A DNA stretch of 64,000 nt, taken from the NCBI GenBank assembly GCA_034509755.1, contig CM067555.1, positions 20,906,142-20,970,141 of the forward strand, in the 5' to 3' direction. A program made the position numbers and the translations under genes. The DNA comes from Anisodus tanguticus (taxonomy: Eukaryota > Streptophyta > Magnoliopsida > Solanales > Solanaceae). Numbering within the stretch: the first letter of the stretch is position 1; each line of letters begins with the position of its first letter. Positions 47,201-56,640 of this stretch are shown one piece after another. The notes under the pieces were generated by a model. That model saw only the letters and a list, made by a program, of their open reading frames with translations. It made no database searches and had not been told where the DNA came from.

Positions 47201-50200
47201 CCTCAACCTCTCGTGGGCGCTTGTTTCCACCACCCTCGGGAGCGGTGACACCAACTCGTCCTTGATATTTAGTCGTACTAGCATGACAATCAGCAGTATC
47301 TTGAAGCTCAGTATCAGATCCAGAGATTCCACCTTTGACGGAAACTGATTTGTAACTGTCGTCAAAGAGAGAACCAAAACTATGACCAAATTTGAAGCAC
47401 AATTGTTGACAGAGATAGTGTTTGAATTGTTAACAAAACTGTCAACAGAACTGTTTTCAAGAAGAAAACCACAGCCAAATTTGGGACCATATCTGCTGGC
47501 AAACATCTTTCGAGCACTAATACAATCTTGTCTTGAAACTGTTGGATATGTAAAGCACGTACAGGAATAGTAAATAACTATTACATTGATCAAAAGGATA
47601 AACAAATATTACAACCAAGTTGTCAATCTCTTGATCTTGCATTGGAACTTCAAATCTGGATCTTGTATTCAGAAATACAAGAACATGAACTGCTACACTT
47701 GTGGCTTGTAGAACCGCTGAGAATCCGAACGGTTAGAGTCCTTTGAGATTCAAGTTCACACATGAAACACTTAGCAACCAATTAGATAATCACAACACCA
47801 CCGGCTGAGTCAAGAGATGGCTCACTATCTTTACGACAAGATTGCCTCCGTATATAGGCTTTACGGAAGTGTGGACAATAGTCTCCCAAGATGAAACAAC
47901 AAACTATCAAATGTGCAGCCTACACAAATGATCTCAGCGAAGAATACGAATAATGAAGATTGCTAAGAGAATGATTGCTTATCAGAAAAACTGATCTCTT
48001 TGTGGTGTTGTTAACTTGTAAGTATGTTCATATGTTCCTTTCTGTTCATCTATAGAATTGAGCCAAATGCCTCAATTTATAGGTGTGCAAGATAGCCTTT
48101 CAAATGCCCCATAATAGCATTCAATTGTCATGTAATGGATGGCATTTAACCCCCAAGTAATGCAGCAACATAATGGTCCAAGTAATGACCATTATTGGGT
48201 GGATTCAATGCCATTAAAACCACCTCTACAGCCAAACCTTTGGGATTCCATCGAGCAGTCACTGCTAATGAAACGTTGCGGCTCTGCCACATTAGCGTCG
48301 CGGAGCTAATTCAGCCAAAAACTCATAATGCACACTGCCAATCAGGCGCCGTGGTGCTGCAAAGGGGTGTCGCGACCCTTTTCCGACCCGTACCATCTTA
48401 CACTTTGCACAATCCTTCCTTCGTTTACCAACGTGGAACACTTGTTATTTAGTCAATAATTGTCCATCATTCTATGTCTCAAACATTTCACTTACGTACC
48501 AATATCTCTTTCATTAACTAAATTTACGATACTTGGCACTAAGATTGCACGTGTGTGGAAATGACATTTCCGACGTGCGGGGCCCTAACTGTTCGAGTCA
48601 TAAATAATGGGATAAACTTAATTCCACATTAGTAAATTTCCAATATGATATACTCCTTTTAAAGAACAAATTGAATTTGACCAATTTTACGACATGGAAT
48701 GATTAAGCAGCATTTGAAATTCTTTTGCCTGGTTTTTGAAGTCTTAGGAGTCGTTTGGACATGATTTGAAGTTAAAATTTTATTTGAACATGCAATTTGA
48801 ATTTCTTAAGTTATATTTTTTCTTATAGACATAAAAACCCCACAAGTTGTGTAAACCATAAGAACTTTCTCAATTCGTATACAATCTTATAAAATGAGCA
48901 AGTCATAGTTCATAACAAAATTAATACGCTACTAGAAGACCTTTCTAGAAAATACAACATCAATTGATCAAACTTTAGTTTAATAAAATAAAAAATGAAC
49001 ATAATTATAGTGTACTCTCTCGTCTTATTCCAATTCGTGGTTACGGTCATAAAACTTTGTCTCCCCCAGTCCACCTCTTGTCTTAAAAAATACCTTTCAT
49101 GCCACTAAATTAAAATTTTGATATTTGTCCGTAAATTCACCACTGATAATTGGATTTATGTTGATTTTGATCCTTTTGAGTTTTCTGTGAAGGATTTCAA
49201 GACAGGGATCCCTCTCATGAGATGTGATAGTAGGAGATCTTTATCCTATCACGCCCGCCTCCGATCTCTCGAGTCAAGCCTTGCCATCTACTTTTGCAGC
49301 TCTAGCTCCTTCCTTGTGGCATGCACGTTTGGGTCACCCTAGGTCATCCATTATTTCTTCCTTGTCTCAAAATAATTTTATTTCTTGTAAGGGTACGAGT
49401 AGTACTCCAATTTGTCAATCCAGTCATTTAGGAAAACATGTTAGATTATCATTTGTAGTCTCTACTTATCGTACTTTAATACCATTTGATATTATTCATA
49501 GCGATTTATGGACATCTCCCATTTTAAGTTTTGTGGGCCATCGTTATTATGTTCTATTTTTAGATGATTATTCTAATTTTTTATAGACCTTTCCGTTAGC
49601 GAAAAAATAACCAAGTTTTTTCCACATTCTAAAAAATTTAAAGCATCCATCCGTACCCAATTCGATCGGAAAATAAAAAATATTCAATGTGATAATGGCA
49701 AAGAATATGATAATGGGGTGTTTCGGGATTTTTGTGATACTAATGGCATAATTTTTCGTTTCTCTTGTCCTCATACGTCCTCACAAAATGGAAAAGTCGA
49801 ACGAAAATTCGTACCATTAATAGCATTGTCCAAACTATATTGGTTTATGCTTCCGTACCCCCGTCCTTTTGGCATCATGCTCTACAAATGACTACCTATC
49901 TTCTTAGCATACTTCCTACCAAAGAGTTGGCAAATGCGTCTCCTCTTCAAGTCCTCTATAATAAAAATTCTTCGTATTCCCATCTTAGGATCTTTGGGTG
50001 CTTATGTTATCCACTATTTTCGTCAACTACAATTAACAAACTTCAGACCCGTTCTACCCCTTGCGTGTTTTTGGGTTATCCGTCTAATCATCGTGGTTAT
50101 AAATGTTTTGATTTATCATCTAATAAAATCATCATTAGTCTCCATGTTATTTTTGATGAAACTCAATTTTCGTTTGCTAAAGTAGTCGCGTGTCTAGTTC

Positions 50201-53200
50201 GTATAATTTTTTGGATGACGACGTCTCCCCGTATATTATCCACCATTTATTGGACTTGTCCGACACCCACATTCTGCCAACGAGCCCACTGCCCACTAGA
50301 CCTACCGTTCCGCCACATCCTACTGTTTCTAGTATTATTTTTGCCCCAGTATCGGCAGTTGGGCTAGTTGCCTAGCCCAATACCGACACTGTTCCAGCTA
50401 CAGTTTCTACTTCTGCCTCAGCTCCTGTTTCCCGTATTGGGTTAGCAAGCCCACTGCCTGCTGGCCAGCCCGTCTCCCATCCGAGTTCCTACCAAAATCC
50501 ACTCAATTCTCCACCGAGACACAAACCGATCACTCATAGTCAACGGGATATTTTTAAATCAAAAAGACATTTTAATCTCAATTCTAATATTCTTAAATCC
50601 CCGTAACCCAGTGTCCGCATTAAATTACCCGAATTGAAAATTGGCTATGAACAACGAATATAATACTCTTATTGAAAATAAGACATGGGAGTTGGTACCC
50701 CATCCTTCTGGTGTTAATATTATTCGATCTATGTGGATTTTTACTCATAATGATAATTCTGATGGTTCGTTTGCGAGGCATAAAGCTCATCTTGTAGGTG
50801 ATGATAAGACTCAGCAGGTTGGCGTGGATTATGGTGAGACATTTAGTTCGGTGGTCAAACCATCTACCATTCGCACTGTTCTCAGTCTGGCTCTTCCGAA
50901 AGCTTGGCTCATTCATCAGCTAGATGTGAAGAATATTTTCTTACATGATGATTTTAAGGAGACCGTTTACATGCATCCGCCCTTGGGTTTTCGAGACCCC
51001 ATCATGTCTGTTTATTGAAAAAGTCCTTGTATGAGCTTAAGTAGGACCCACGAGCTTGGTATAAGAGGTTTGCAGACTATGTTTCATCTATTGGGTTTTC
51101 ACACAGCAGGTCTGATAATTCATTGTTCATATATTGTCGTGGTACTTCCCTGGCTTAAATACTTTGTGCAAGTCTATCATGACCATGCTCAGTTCTGAGT
51201 TTGCTATGAAAAACTTGGGGCCCTTGAGTTACTTTTTGGGAATTGATGTCACTCGTCATGCAAGTGGGTTTTCTTATCACAGCGAAAGTATCCGCTGAGA
51301 TCATTGAGCGAGCTGGTATGTCCTCGTGCAAGTCTATTTCCACTCCAGTTGATACTAAACTCAAGCTAGGTGCTGGGACTGGGTCATCTTACGAGGATCT
51401 GACTCACTATCGCAGTCTTGTAGGAGCTCTTCAGTATCTTACATTCACGAGACCAGATATTACGTATGTCATACAGCAGGTGTGTTTGTTTATGCATAAT
51501 CCCAGGGTTGATCACATGAATGCGCTCAAACACATTATTCGATACATCTAGGGGATGCTTGACTATGGCTTACATTTATATCCTTCATCGACGTCTATAC
51601 TTGTCTCGTATACAGATGATGATTGGGGTGGCTGTACAGATACCAGACGCTCCACATCTGGCTATTGTATGTTTCTTGGTAATAACTTGGTCTCTGGTCT
51701 GCGAAGCGTCAGTCTACATTATCACGCTCTAGTGCAGAGGCCAAGTATCGAGGGATAGCTTAATGTGGTCTCTGAATCCTGTTGACTACGTAATCTTCTT
51801 TTGGAGCTTCATTATCTTATTCAGAAAGCTATCTTGATTTATTGTGATAATATTTGTTGCCGTCTACCTTTCTGGGAATCCGGTCAACACCAGCGCACTA
51901 AACACATCGAGATAGATGTTCACTTTGTTCGCGAAAAGGTAGCTCGTGGACAAGTGCGCGTCTATCATGTCCCTTCCATATTAAATTGCAGACATCTTTA
52001 CAAAGGGTCTTCCCTCAGTCCTTTTTGAAGATTTTAGGAACAGTCTCAACGTACGAAGACCTCCCGCTATGACTGAGGGAGTGTGAAAATATACACGATT
52101 ATACACGATATACACATACTTTGTGTATACCACAGAATCCCATAACAATTGGGAAACCGTGATATACACGGTATACACAGCCGTGTATAGCGTATATATG
52201 GTAACATATTTAGTTGTATATTTTGTATATAATTAGTATTGTATACTTACCATAATTGTAGGATTCTTGTACAATTATAATATGATTTTAGGAGTAGAAT
52301 AAGAATTGAATTTTCCATATTATGAAAATTATAAATTGTATATATACTCTTTCATTAATGAAAATAATCAAGGGATTATTTCTTTCCGACATCACCAGAG
52401 CCAAAAATAAAGAGTTCGTTAAACCAGAGGAATGCCAGACCTTTTAAGCTATTTTTTTTACAATAATCATTTATAAGTAGCTTCTTTTAGAAATCTTATA
52501 ATTGAGATTAATCAGTTTATAACCAAATTAATATCAAAGTATTATTCATTAAACATGAAAGACAAGAAAGATTGTTTAACCTTATAAGAATTAGCCAATG
52601 ATCCTCATATTAAACAATATTTGAGATCCAGTAGCATATGTTTGATAGCACCCCCCCCCCCCCCCCAAAACAAACAGGAGATACATTAGTAATTATTTTA
52701 TTTCGGTTAATTCATCATTTCTACATAGTTAAGAGTTTAACTTTACATCCCTCATTCTACCAATTACAGACTATTGCTAAAACTCCTCTAAGGAATGGGA
52801 TATGACACAAGTCAAAGGAATTGAATGATGGCATGTTTTGGTGACTCAATTTGCATGAGTACATGTGTTTTGGTGAAATTTGAAAATGGCATGATAAGCA
52901 ATAAAAAGAAAGAAAACAAAATAGAAGTAACAAGTAGTAGTAGGAGTGACAAGAAAATTTACATGTCTAAGCATTTGGTTCTCGTTTTGCAAAGTGGATA
53001 ACCTCTCTTCAAGTTCAGCATTCTTTGTTTCCAATTCTTTCACCCTTGCTTCCAGATCTATCAAATATGCTTTCTTCCTCTCCCTTGCTTGCTGTGCTGA
53101 TACTCTATTTCTCAGCAACCTTTTTCACCCCCACAAAAAAAAACATGATTAACAAAAATGCCACTGATCACAAAATAAATACTCCTTCCATCACATTATG

Positions 53201-54396
53201 CGGTACCATTTGACTTAACACAAAATTTTAAAAAATCAAAAAACTTTTAAAATTAGTAATCCATAACAAACCTTATTTATATTATCGTAAATTATCTCAC
53301 AAAACATGCTTAAAAAAAAAGTGTGCTGCGTAGAGTAAAAGAGTGAAAGCCCACAACAAGTGACACGTCAAGTGGAGCCAGTAAGTTGACAAGTGGATAC
53401 ACCTACGTGGCGTGACATGATAGGTTGAAAGGATAAAAAATTACCACTTTTTCGTTTAGTGTCTTTTTACCTTTTTAGCCTCTTGTTTTCCTTGTCAGCT
53501 GGGCTTCTTCCTCTCTTCCTTTGGGTCCCAGCTGATGGTTGAGCTTGACCGGCGGTGGAAGTGCCATCTCTGCCGGAACCTGAGGCGGTTCCGGTGGCTT
53601 CTCCGCCCATCTCCGGTACTCTTCTGATCTCATCATCACTCTCCATACCTTCCACAAACAACTAAACAACCTCAAGAAAAAACATATTTACTAGTATTTA
53701 ACATTCTTTAACCCCCAAGAACCCAACTTTTTTCAAAACCCACCCCAGAATCCAAAATTAACTCAAAAAACGAGTTTTTATCTCCAAGAGTATAACACCA
53801 TAAGTGCCAAATATAAATTGTTTATCAACAAGAAATCTAGTCTAGATAACATGCTAAAAATGAAATTTTAATGATAATCCAGGGGAAAATGAACCTTCCT
53901 TTATTACTCCATCCGCAGTTTATGTCACGAAATTTAAGAGAGAAAAAAAATATTTATTATCTTTACCAAATTGTCCTTACTGTTGTTACATTTTTAAAGT
54001 GGACCAACAAAGATAAAATTAGAGATGTGTCATTGACTAATTGTTCAATAAGAAAAGATTACATTTGATTAAAAAGAAAATGATGTCAGATAAACTGAGA
54101 AGAGGGAAGTAACAATTTGTACTCCACCATTCTTCTTCCCTAATAACCTAACTTTCTCGAAATTAAATGGTACCCAGTCCAAAATCACACATTCACTCCA
54201 ACACTTACTCCAAAAACTCAGGTTTAATGTTATTAACAAGAAAATTTGAAAACATGCTAAATATTGAATTTTGATATAAAAAAAAGGGAAAAATTGTACC
54301 TTCTTTGACTTCAAGATGGAGAGCTGAGCTAGAAGATCTCTCACTACTTGAAGGTATAGAACTGTTAGCAATGGAACTTGTTGCTTGCTCTTGCAT
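44237..54396 (-). CDS. HY5: HY5, bZIP transcription factor of light signalling
   Basis: Four exons, join of 54396-54300, 53648-53471, 53119-52963 and 44281-44237 on the minus strand: 477 nt, 158 residues, matching the usual Solanaceae HY5 length. HY5 is a nuclear bZIP factor that binds G-box-type promoter sites and promotes photomorphogenesis; COP1 targets it for degradation in darkness. Visible features: Ser-rich N-terminus, acidic ESDDEIRRVPEMGG (the COP1-interaction VP motif, about residues 35-48), a basic region with NRVSAQQARERKK, then a leucine zipper (LEARVKELE...LEERLSTLQNENQML), ending ILKNTTAGAQEGRK. All introns are GT-AG and phases agree. The coding sequence has no stop or shift. 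Oddities: intron 3 is 8681 bp with two copia elements, and a third copia lies 0.5 kb upstream. The HYH paralogue is less likely because the whole protein follows the HY5 pattern. Confidence 0.95.
44395..44470 (-). mobile_element. SINE-like 3' fragment
   Basis: The minus strand reads GCCTCAATCCCATGCAAGTTGGGGTTGGCGGTGTGAATT. This resembles the Solanaceae SINE block GCCTCA(G/A)TCCCAA-CAAGTTGGGGTCGGCTATATGAAT. The head is not recognisable. Confidence 0.45.
44620..45031 (-). repeat. 3' LTR with internal deletion (412 bp)
   Basis: Outer 70 bp and inner about 330 bp match 47540-47610 and 48300-48645. About 690 bp present in the other LTR are missing between AAATATTACAA and GCTAATTCAGCC. Confidence 0.85.
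45032..45042 (-). promoter_or_regulatory. Polypurine tract of the intronic copia
   Basis: The minus strand reads CAAGAGGGGAT immediately before the LTR start TGTTGG. Confidence 0.7.
45640..46372 (-). pseudogene. Copia RT end and RNase H, decayed
   Basis: On the minus strand, YAQVTCSSMYVTHYNRPGIGLQSRSIELRFTH (near 46290-46200) stands for the usual RVIGSLMYLTNCTRPDIA...LSRYTH. Further on, ESEFIALNKA-like words appear near 45960. At 45725-45640 comes DIADPLTKGLPEDQEFYRSRGMGLKP, the typical end of copia pol. Frames shift several times. Confidence 0.75.
46371..46604. repeat. 75-bp tandem repeat, about 3 copies
   Basis: ACCTCACTAG recurs at 46381, 46456 and 46531, exactly 75 bp apart, each followed by ATTACTTTT.TGCCTTTCTT and AGATCATTTAAGAC. 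A fourth partial unit is near 46604. It lies in the pol-derived interior of the intronic copia. The 75-bp unit is 25 codons, so a frame stays open across repeats on the plus strand. Confidence 0.9.
46605..47075. other. Interior of the intronic copia, no domain seen
   Basis: Between the tandem repeat and the gag-side open frames no RT, integrase or protease motif could be read on either strand. Central pol appears deleted. Confidence 0.5.
47076..47521 (-). pseudogene. Unrecognised gag-side open frames of the intronic copia
   Basis: Two overlapping minus-strand frames (47605-47177 and 47402-47076) lie just inside the 5' LTR, where gag is expected. The first begins MFASRYGPKFGCGFLLENS; the second contains GGISGSDTELQDTADCH and NKRPREVEDVNWDKRIRLMMMFYHVAKDLYLSQ. 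A single frameshift near 47400 would pass from one to the other. I do not recognise the protein. It may be a diverged gag or a piece of captured host coding sequence. Confidence 0.4.
47540..48645 (-). repeat. 5' LTR (1106 bp) of the intronic copia
   Basis: Plus-strand ends TGTTGGATATG and TTTCCAATA (CA changed to TA). It shares both ends with 44620-45031 and contains the extra middle part. A GC-richer block near 48270-48375 includes GCGTCGCGGAGC. Confidence 0.85.
48651..49104. other. HY5 intron sequence with MITE-like remnant
   Basis: No gene. GTCGTTTGGACATGATTTG at about 48751 resembles the TIR of the hAT-like MITE at 43153, but the other end is not found. Confidence 0.4.
49105..49860 (+). 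pseudogene. Copia integrase, broken
   Basis: Zinc-finger start LWHARLGHPRSSI near 49317, CQSSHLGKHVRL, first acidic region FDIIHSDLW near 49490, FLDDYSNFL near 49560. Then across shifts come IQCDNGKEYDNGVF near 49683 and SSQNGKVERK-IRTINSIVQTIL near 49777-49840. Stops at about 49587 and shifts near 49600 and 49800 disable it. Confidence 0.8.
49861..51551 (+). pseudogene. Copia RT without its YVDD motif
   Basis: The linker (LRIFGCLCYPLFSSTT, TPCVFLGYPSNHRGYKCFDL) lies near 49980-50115. RT starts near 50641 (NEYNTLIENKTWELVP) with GVDYGETFSSVVKPSTIR and LDVKNIFLHDDFKETVYMHPP. At about 51110-51200 the expected LLLYVDDI segment is missing: the text goes from SLFIYCRGTS to LSSEFAMKNLGPLSYFLGI within about 60 bp. 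SLVGALQYLTFTRPDITYV is near 51415. Confidence 0.8.
51552..52050 (+). pseudogene. Copia RNase H, broken
   Basis: LVSYTDDDWGGCTDTRRSTSGYCMFLG near 51600 (RNase H start, Y-ADDDW type), ALVQRPSIEG where SSAEAEYRG is usual, IYCDN near 51838, and HQRTKHIEIDVHFVREKVARGQVRVYHVP near 51890. Shifts lie between these parts. Confidence 0.8.
52082..52393 (+). repeat. 3' LTR (312 bp) of the truncated copia
   Basis: Preceded by the purine tract GACTGAGGGAG. Starts TGTGAAAATATACACG and ends TTCCGACA. It contains several GTATAC/TATACAC words (52091-52200) and a TATA-type word TGTATATATAC near 52337. The other LTR is absent. Confidence 0.7.
52394..52962. other. HY5 intron 3, proximal part
   Basis: AT-rich with a run of 16 C at 52651-52666. 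No gene or element is seen. Confidence 0.6.
52963..53119 (-). CDS. HY5: HY5 exon 3 (bZIP core)
   Basis: 157 bp. Encodes LLRNRVSAQQARERKKAYLI through ENQMLRH: the DNA-contacting N-x7-R motif of the basic region and the leucine zipper. The acceptor AAAAAG at 53120 joins AG|G to complete Arg. The donor is CAT|GTAAAT. Reading on past 52963 into intron 3 gives a misleading alternative C-terminus. Confidence 0.95.
53120..53470 (-). other. HY5: HY5 intron 2 (351 bp)
   Basis: Donor GTAAAAAGAC, acceptor GTGAAAAAG. It contains a degenerate Stowaway-like piece (about 53175-53330, starting ACTCCTTCCATCAC). Confidence 0.85.
53471..53648 (-). CDS. HY5: HY5 exon 2 (COP1-interaction motif and N-part of basic region)
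   Basis: 178 bp. Begins GT|ATGGAGAGTGATG after acceptor GTGGAAG, giving G-MESDDEIRRVPEMGGEA. Ends KENKRLK plus AG of the next Arg, before donor GTAAAAAG. The Gly/Ser/Gln-rich middle is as in other Solanaceae HY5 proteins. Confidence 0.95.
53649..54299 (-). other. HY5: HY5 intron 1 (651 bp)
   Basis: Donor GTACAATTTT and acceptor TTTGTGGAAG. 53905-54070 looks like a decayed MITE (TTACTCCATCCGCAG start, MITE-typical GTCA words). No other gene. Confidence 0.85.
54300..54396 (-). CDS. HY5: HY5 exon 1
   Basis: 97 bp. ATG at 54396 gives MQEQATSSIANSS, the conserved HY5 start, and the exon ends EVKE plus G before donor GTACAATT. No earlier in-frame ATG fits the family. Confidence 0.95.
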
Positions 54397-54887
54397 TTTC
54401 CCTTACACTCAAAAAGACAAATAAACAAGTTTTAGATAGAAGAGAGTGAAGAGTTAAGGATAGTCTAAATATTCAGATATTTATCTGACACTACCAGAAA
54501 AAATAGCGGGACATGAAATGTTACTAGTATTACAGAAAACAAACAAGGAGAGCGAGAAGAGGAAGCAGGTTGATGGAATAAAGACCGTTGGATCATTTTT
54601 AATCGGACGGATATAAAGGGGTGATCGTGGATGCTTTTGGTGCCATAAGGTATTGGGTTAATCAAAGGTTGATAGGTGAGTATCGTGGAGAAATGGTAGC
54701 CTCTTGATTTGGATATGATGAAGGGCTTGGATTTAAATGATTGAATTAGGTACAATGGATCGGGACCAGCTATTTGCTGGCTACTAAATAGAAGTGCTAT
54801 TGTTTCTTGGATGTTCGAGCCTAAGTCGTTATTACTGTTTTGCCCACCATAGATATTTATCCAACTCTACGAGTACGTATTAGTTTC
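54397..54887 (-). promoter_or_regulatory. HY5: HY5 5' UTR and remaining proximal promoter
   Basis: Only about 490 bp separate the ATG from the copia target site. On the minus strand the last 60 bp before the ATG are CT-rich (TCTTCACTCTCTTC), typical of a plant 5' UTR. On the plus strand GGGTTAATC at about 54654 is a GT-1-like word. A weak TATA-like word (GAATATTTAG) lies near 54470. Functional assignment is inference. Confidence 0.5.
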
Positions 54888-55053
54888 GCTATAATTATAT
54901 TAATCTCTCTTGGAGAGTCTTTTTCATTAATACAAATATATATGATGTGTATAATATAGAATTTTAATATAATAATAATCATATATCTATCATAATTATA
55001 CAACACTAAATATTACAAACTATATAGAGCATATTTCATAATATACGTTAATA
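54888..55053 (-). repeat. 3' LTR (166 bp)
   Basis: On the minus strand it starts TATTAACGTATATTATG, directly after the PPT. Same length as the 5' LTR. Confidence 0.9.
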
Positions 55054-55773
55054 CACCCCCTTAGTCGGAGCGGGAGGAGGCCGGATCTGAAGTCGAGGAA
55101 TAGCTTTCTAGGAAGGCATTTCATGAAGATATTTGTATATTGATATGAAGACGGTACATGCAACACCTTAACATGACCGAGAGCAACCTTCTCACGAACA
55201 AAGTGGATATCCATCTCAATATGCTTGGTTCGCTGATGTTGAACCGGATTATGAGATAAATATATGACGGATATATTATCACAATAAACCAATGACGTCT
55301 TACGCAAAGGACACTGAAGCTCCAAAAGAAGGTTTCGAAGCTGACAGATCTCAGCAACAACATTTGCAACGCCTCTATACTCTGCTTCTGCACTCAAACG
55401 GGATAGAGTGTCTTGCCTCTTGGTAGACTAAGAAATGAGTTATCCCTAAGAACACACAATAGCCGGAGGTGGAGCGTCGCGTGTCCGGACAGCCTGCCCA
55501 ATCAGCATTCGTATATGATAACAATTTGGTAGGTGCTGAGGGGTATAGATGCAATCCATAATCAAGTGTGCCCTTAACATATCGAATGATACGTTTAAGA
55601 GCAGTAAAATGAGGCTCACTGGGGCATGCATAAATAAGCACACCTGCTGAACAACATAGCAATATCAGGCCTGGTAAAAGTAAAATACTGAAGTGCACCT
55701 GCAAGGCTCCTATAAAGAGTGAGATCGGAAACTGGATCACCATCAACAACACTAAGCTTTGATTTATAATCAA
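55054..55773 (-). pseudogene. Copia RNase H, broken
   Basis: LLSYTNADWAGCPDTRRSTSGYCVFLG near 55520 is the RNase H start. MSAEAEYRGVANVVAEICQL near 55397 has the acidic core. VYCDNISVIYLSHNPVQHQRTKHIEMDIHFVREKVALGHV follows, then the end. Frame breaks near 55400 and 55440. Confidence 0.85.
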
Positions 55774-56340
55774 CCGGAGTGGACATGATCTTGCAATTTG
55801 CCATTTTAGCCTTGTATATTATCTCATCAACATATTTGCGTTGATACAAAACCATAGTATTTGCATATCTAGTCATTGATATCCCCAAAAAATAACTCAA
55901 CTTCCTCAAATCAGTCATAGCAAATTCGGTTTTAATCAATGCAATGATATCATTTTTCAATAAATCAGACGAGGCAGTAAGCACAATGTCATCCACATAT
56001 AACAATAAATAAGAAATGCTACTACCTCTATGAAAAATAAATAGAGAATTATCACATTTGCTACATACAAACCCAATCCGCATACACGCTCTAGGGGCCT
56101 GTTTCAAACCATACAGTGACTTACGGAGATGACATACATACTGAGGGGCTGCTGGATGAACAAAACCAGGCGGTTGGTGCATGTAAACAATTTCTTTCAA
56201 ATCCTCATGTAGAAACGCATTATTCACATTAAGCTGATGAGTCAACTAATGCTTACCCATAACAATACTCAGAACTGTGCGAATGGTAGACGGTTTAACA
56301 ATCGGAGTGAATGTCTCACCACAATCAATACCCTCCTACC
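55616..56340 (-). pseudogene. Copia reverse transcriptase
   Basis: Frame 56245-55616: MTHQLNVNNAFLHEDLKEIVYM, LRKSLYGLKQAPRA, LLLYVDDIVL with intact YVDD, LSYFLGISMTRYA, YRSLAGALQYFTFTRPDIA. A stop precedes residue 1 in place of the usual W/Q codon. Upstream part (GEDFTPIVKPSTIRTVL-like) is near 56340-56250. Confidence 0.9.
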
Positions 56341-56640
56341 GATTAATGTCATTAGCCACCAGCCTCGCCTTATTGGTGGTTGTTGACGGGTGGGCCGAAT
56401 GGGTGTTCTAGGTCGATGGGTTTTAGGGTTCGACAGGGTGGTGGGTCAGTGGTGGACTGGTACTGGTGGGTAGGTGGCTGTTAGGGTTCGATATTTGCCG
56501 GTGAAGTGTGGGTTGTCGATGTCTGTAGTGGGTGACCGGTGAGGATGACATGATGTTGGGGATTGGTAGGTTGGGGGATCCGGGTCGGAGCAAAATGATA
56601 GTAGTGGAGGGGTGGTCATCGGGATAATGGTGGAGGTGGA
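56341..56640 (-). other. Pol linker, rearranged
   Basis: About 300 bp between the integrase end and RT that should hold the Pro-rich linker and RT N-terminus. It is GT-rich and stopped in most frames on the minus strand; only short words (RLVAN, NLRRE-like) are left. Confidence 0.5.

Larger units (their letters stand above)
44620..48645 (-). mobile_element. Copia element in HY5 intron 3 (TGATA target duplication)
   Basis: Bounded by TGATA at 44615-44619 and 48646-48650. The LTRs (TGTTGGAAAT... on the minus strand) are at 47540-48645 (5', 1106 bp) and 44620-45031 (3', 412 bp with an internal deletion). A PPT (CAAGAGGGGAT on the minus strand) abuts the 3' LTR. Only about 2.5 kb of interior remain, with copia RT/RNase H remnants. 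It runs in the same direction as HY5. Confidence 0.85.
49105..52393 (+). mobile_element. 5'-truncated copia (Ale-like) in HY5 intron 3
   Basis: Starts abruptly in the region before integrase (KFTTDNW...DFDPFEFSVKDF). It continues through integrase, RT and RNase H to a PPT and a 3' LTR (52082-52393). There is no 5' LTR, PBS, gag or protease. Numerous stops and shifts. It is transcribed against HY5. The motif set resembles Ale/Retrofit-type copia. Confidence 0.8.
44282..52962 (-). other. HY5: HY5 intron 3, 8681 bp, transposon-laden
   Basis: Donor CAT|GTAAAT at 52962 and acceptor TGTGCAG at 44282. It contains copia elements at 44620-48645 (same strand as HY5) and about 49105-52393 (opposite strand), a SINE-like piece at 44395-44470 and a possible MITE remnant near 48750. 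Without the two copia elements the intron would be roughly 1.3 kb. Confidence 0.9.

Noticed and set aside
52846..53118. bZIP protein ending VNFLVTPTTTCYFYF
   Set aside because: This end reads through the exon 3 donor into intron 3. The true C-terminus is encoded at 44237-44281.
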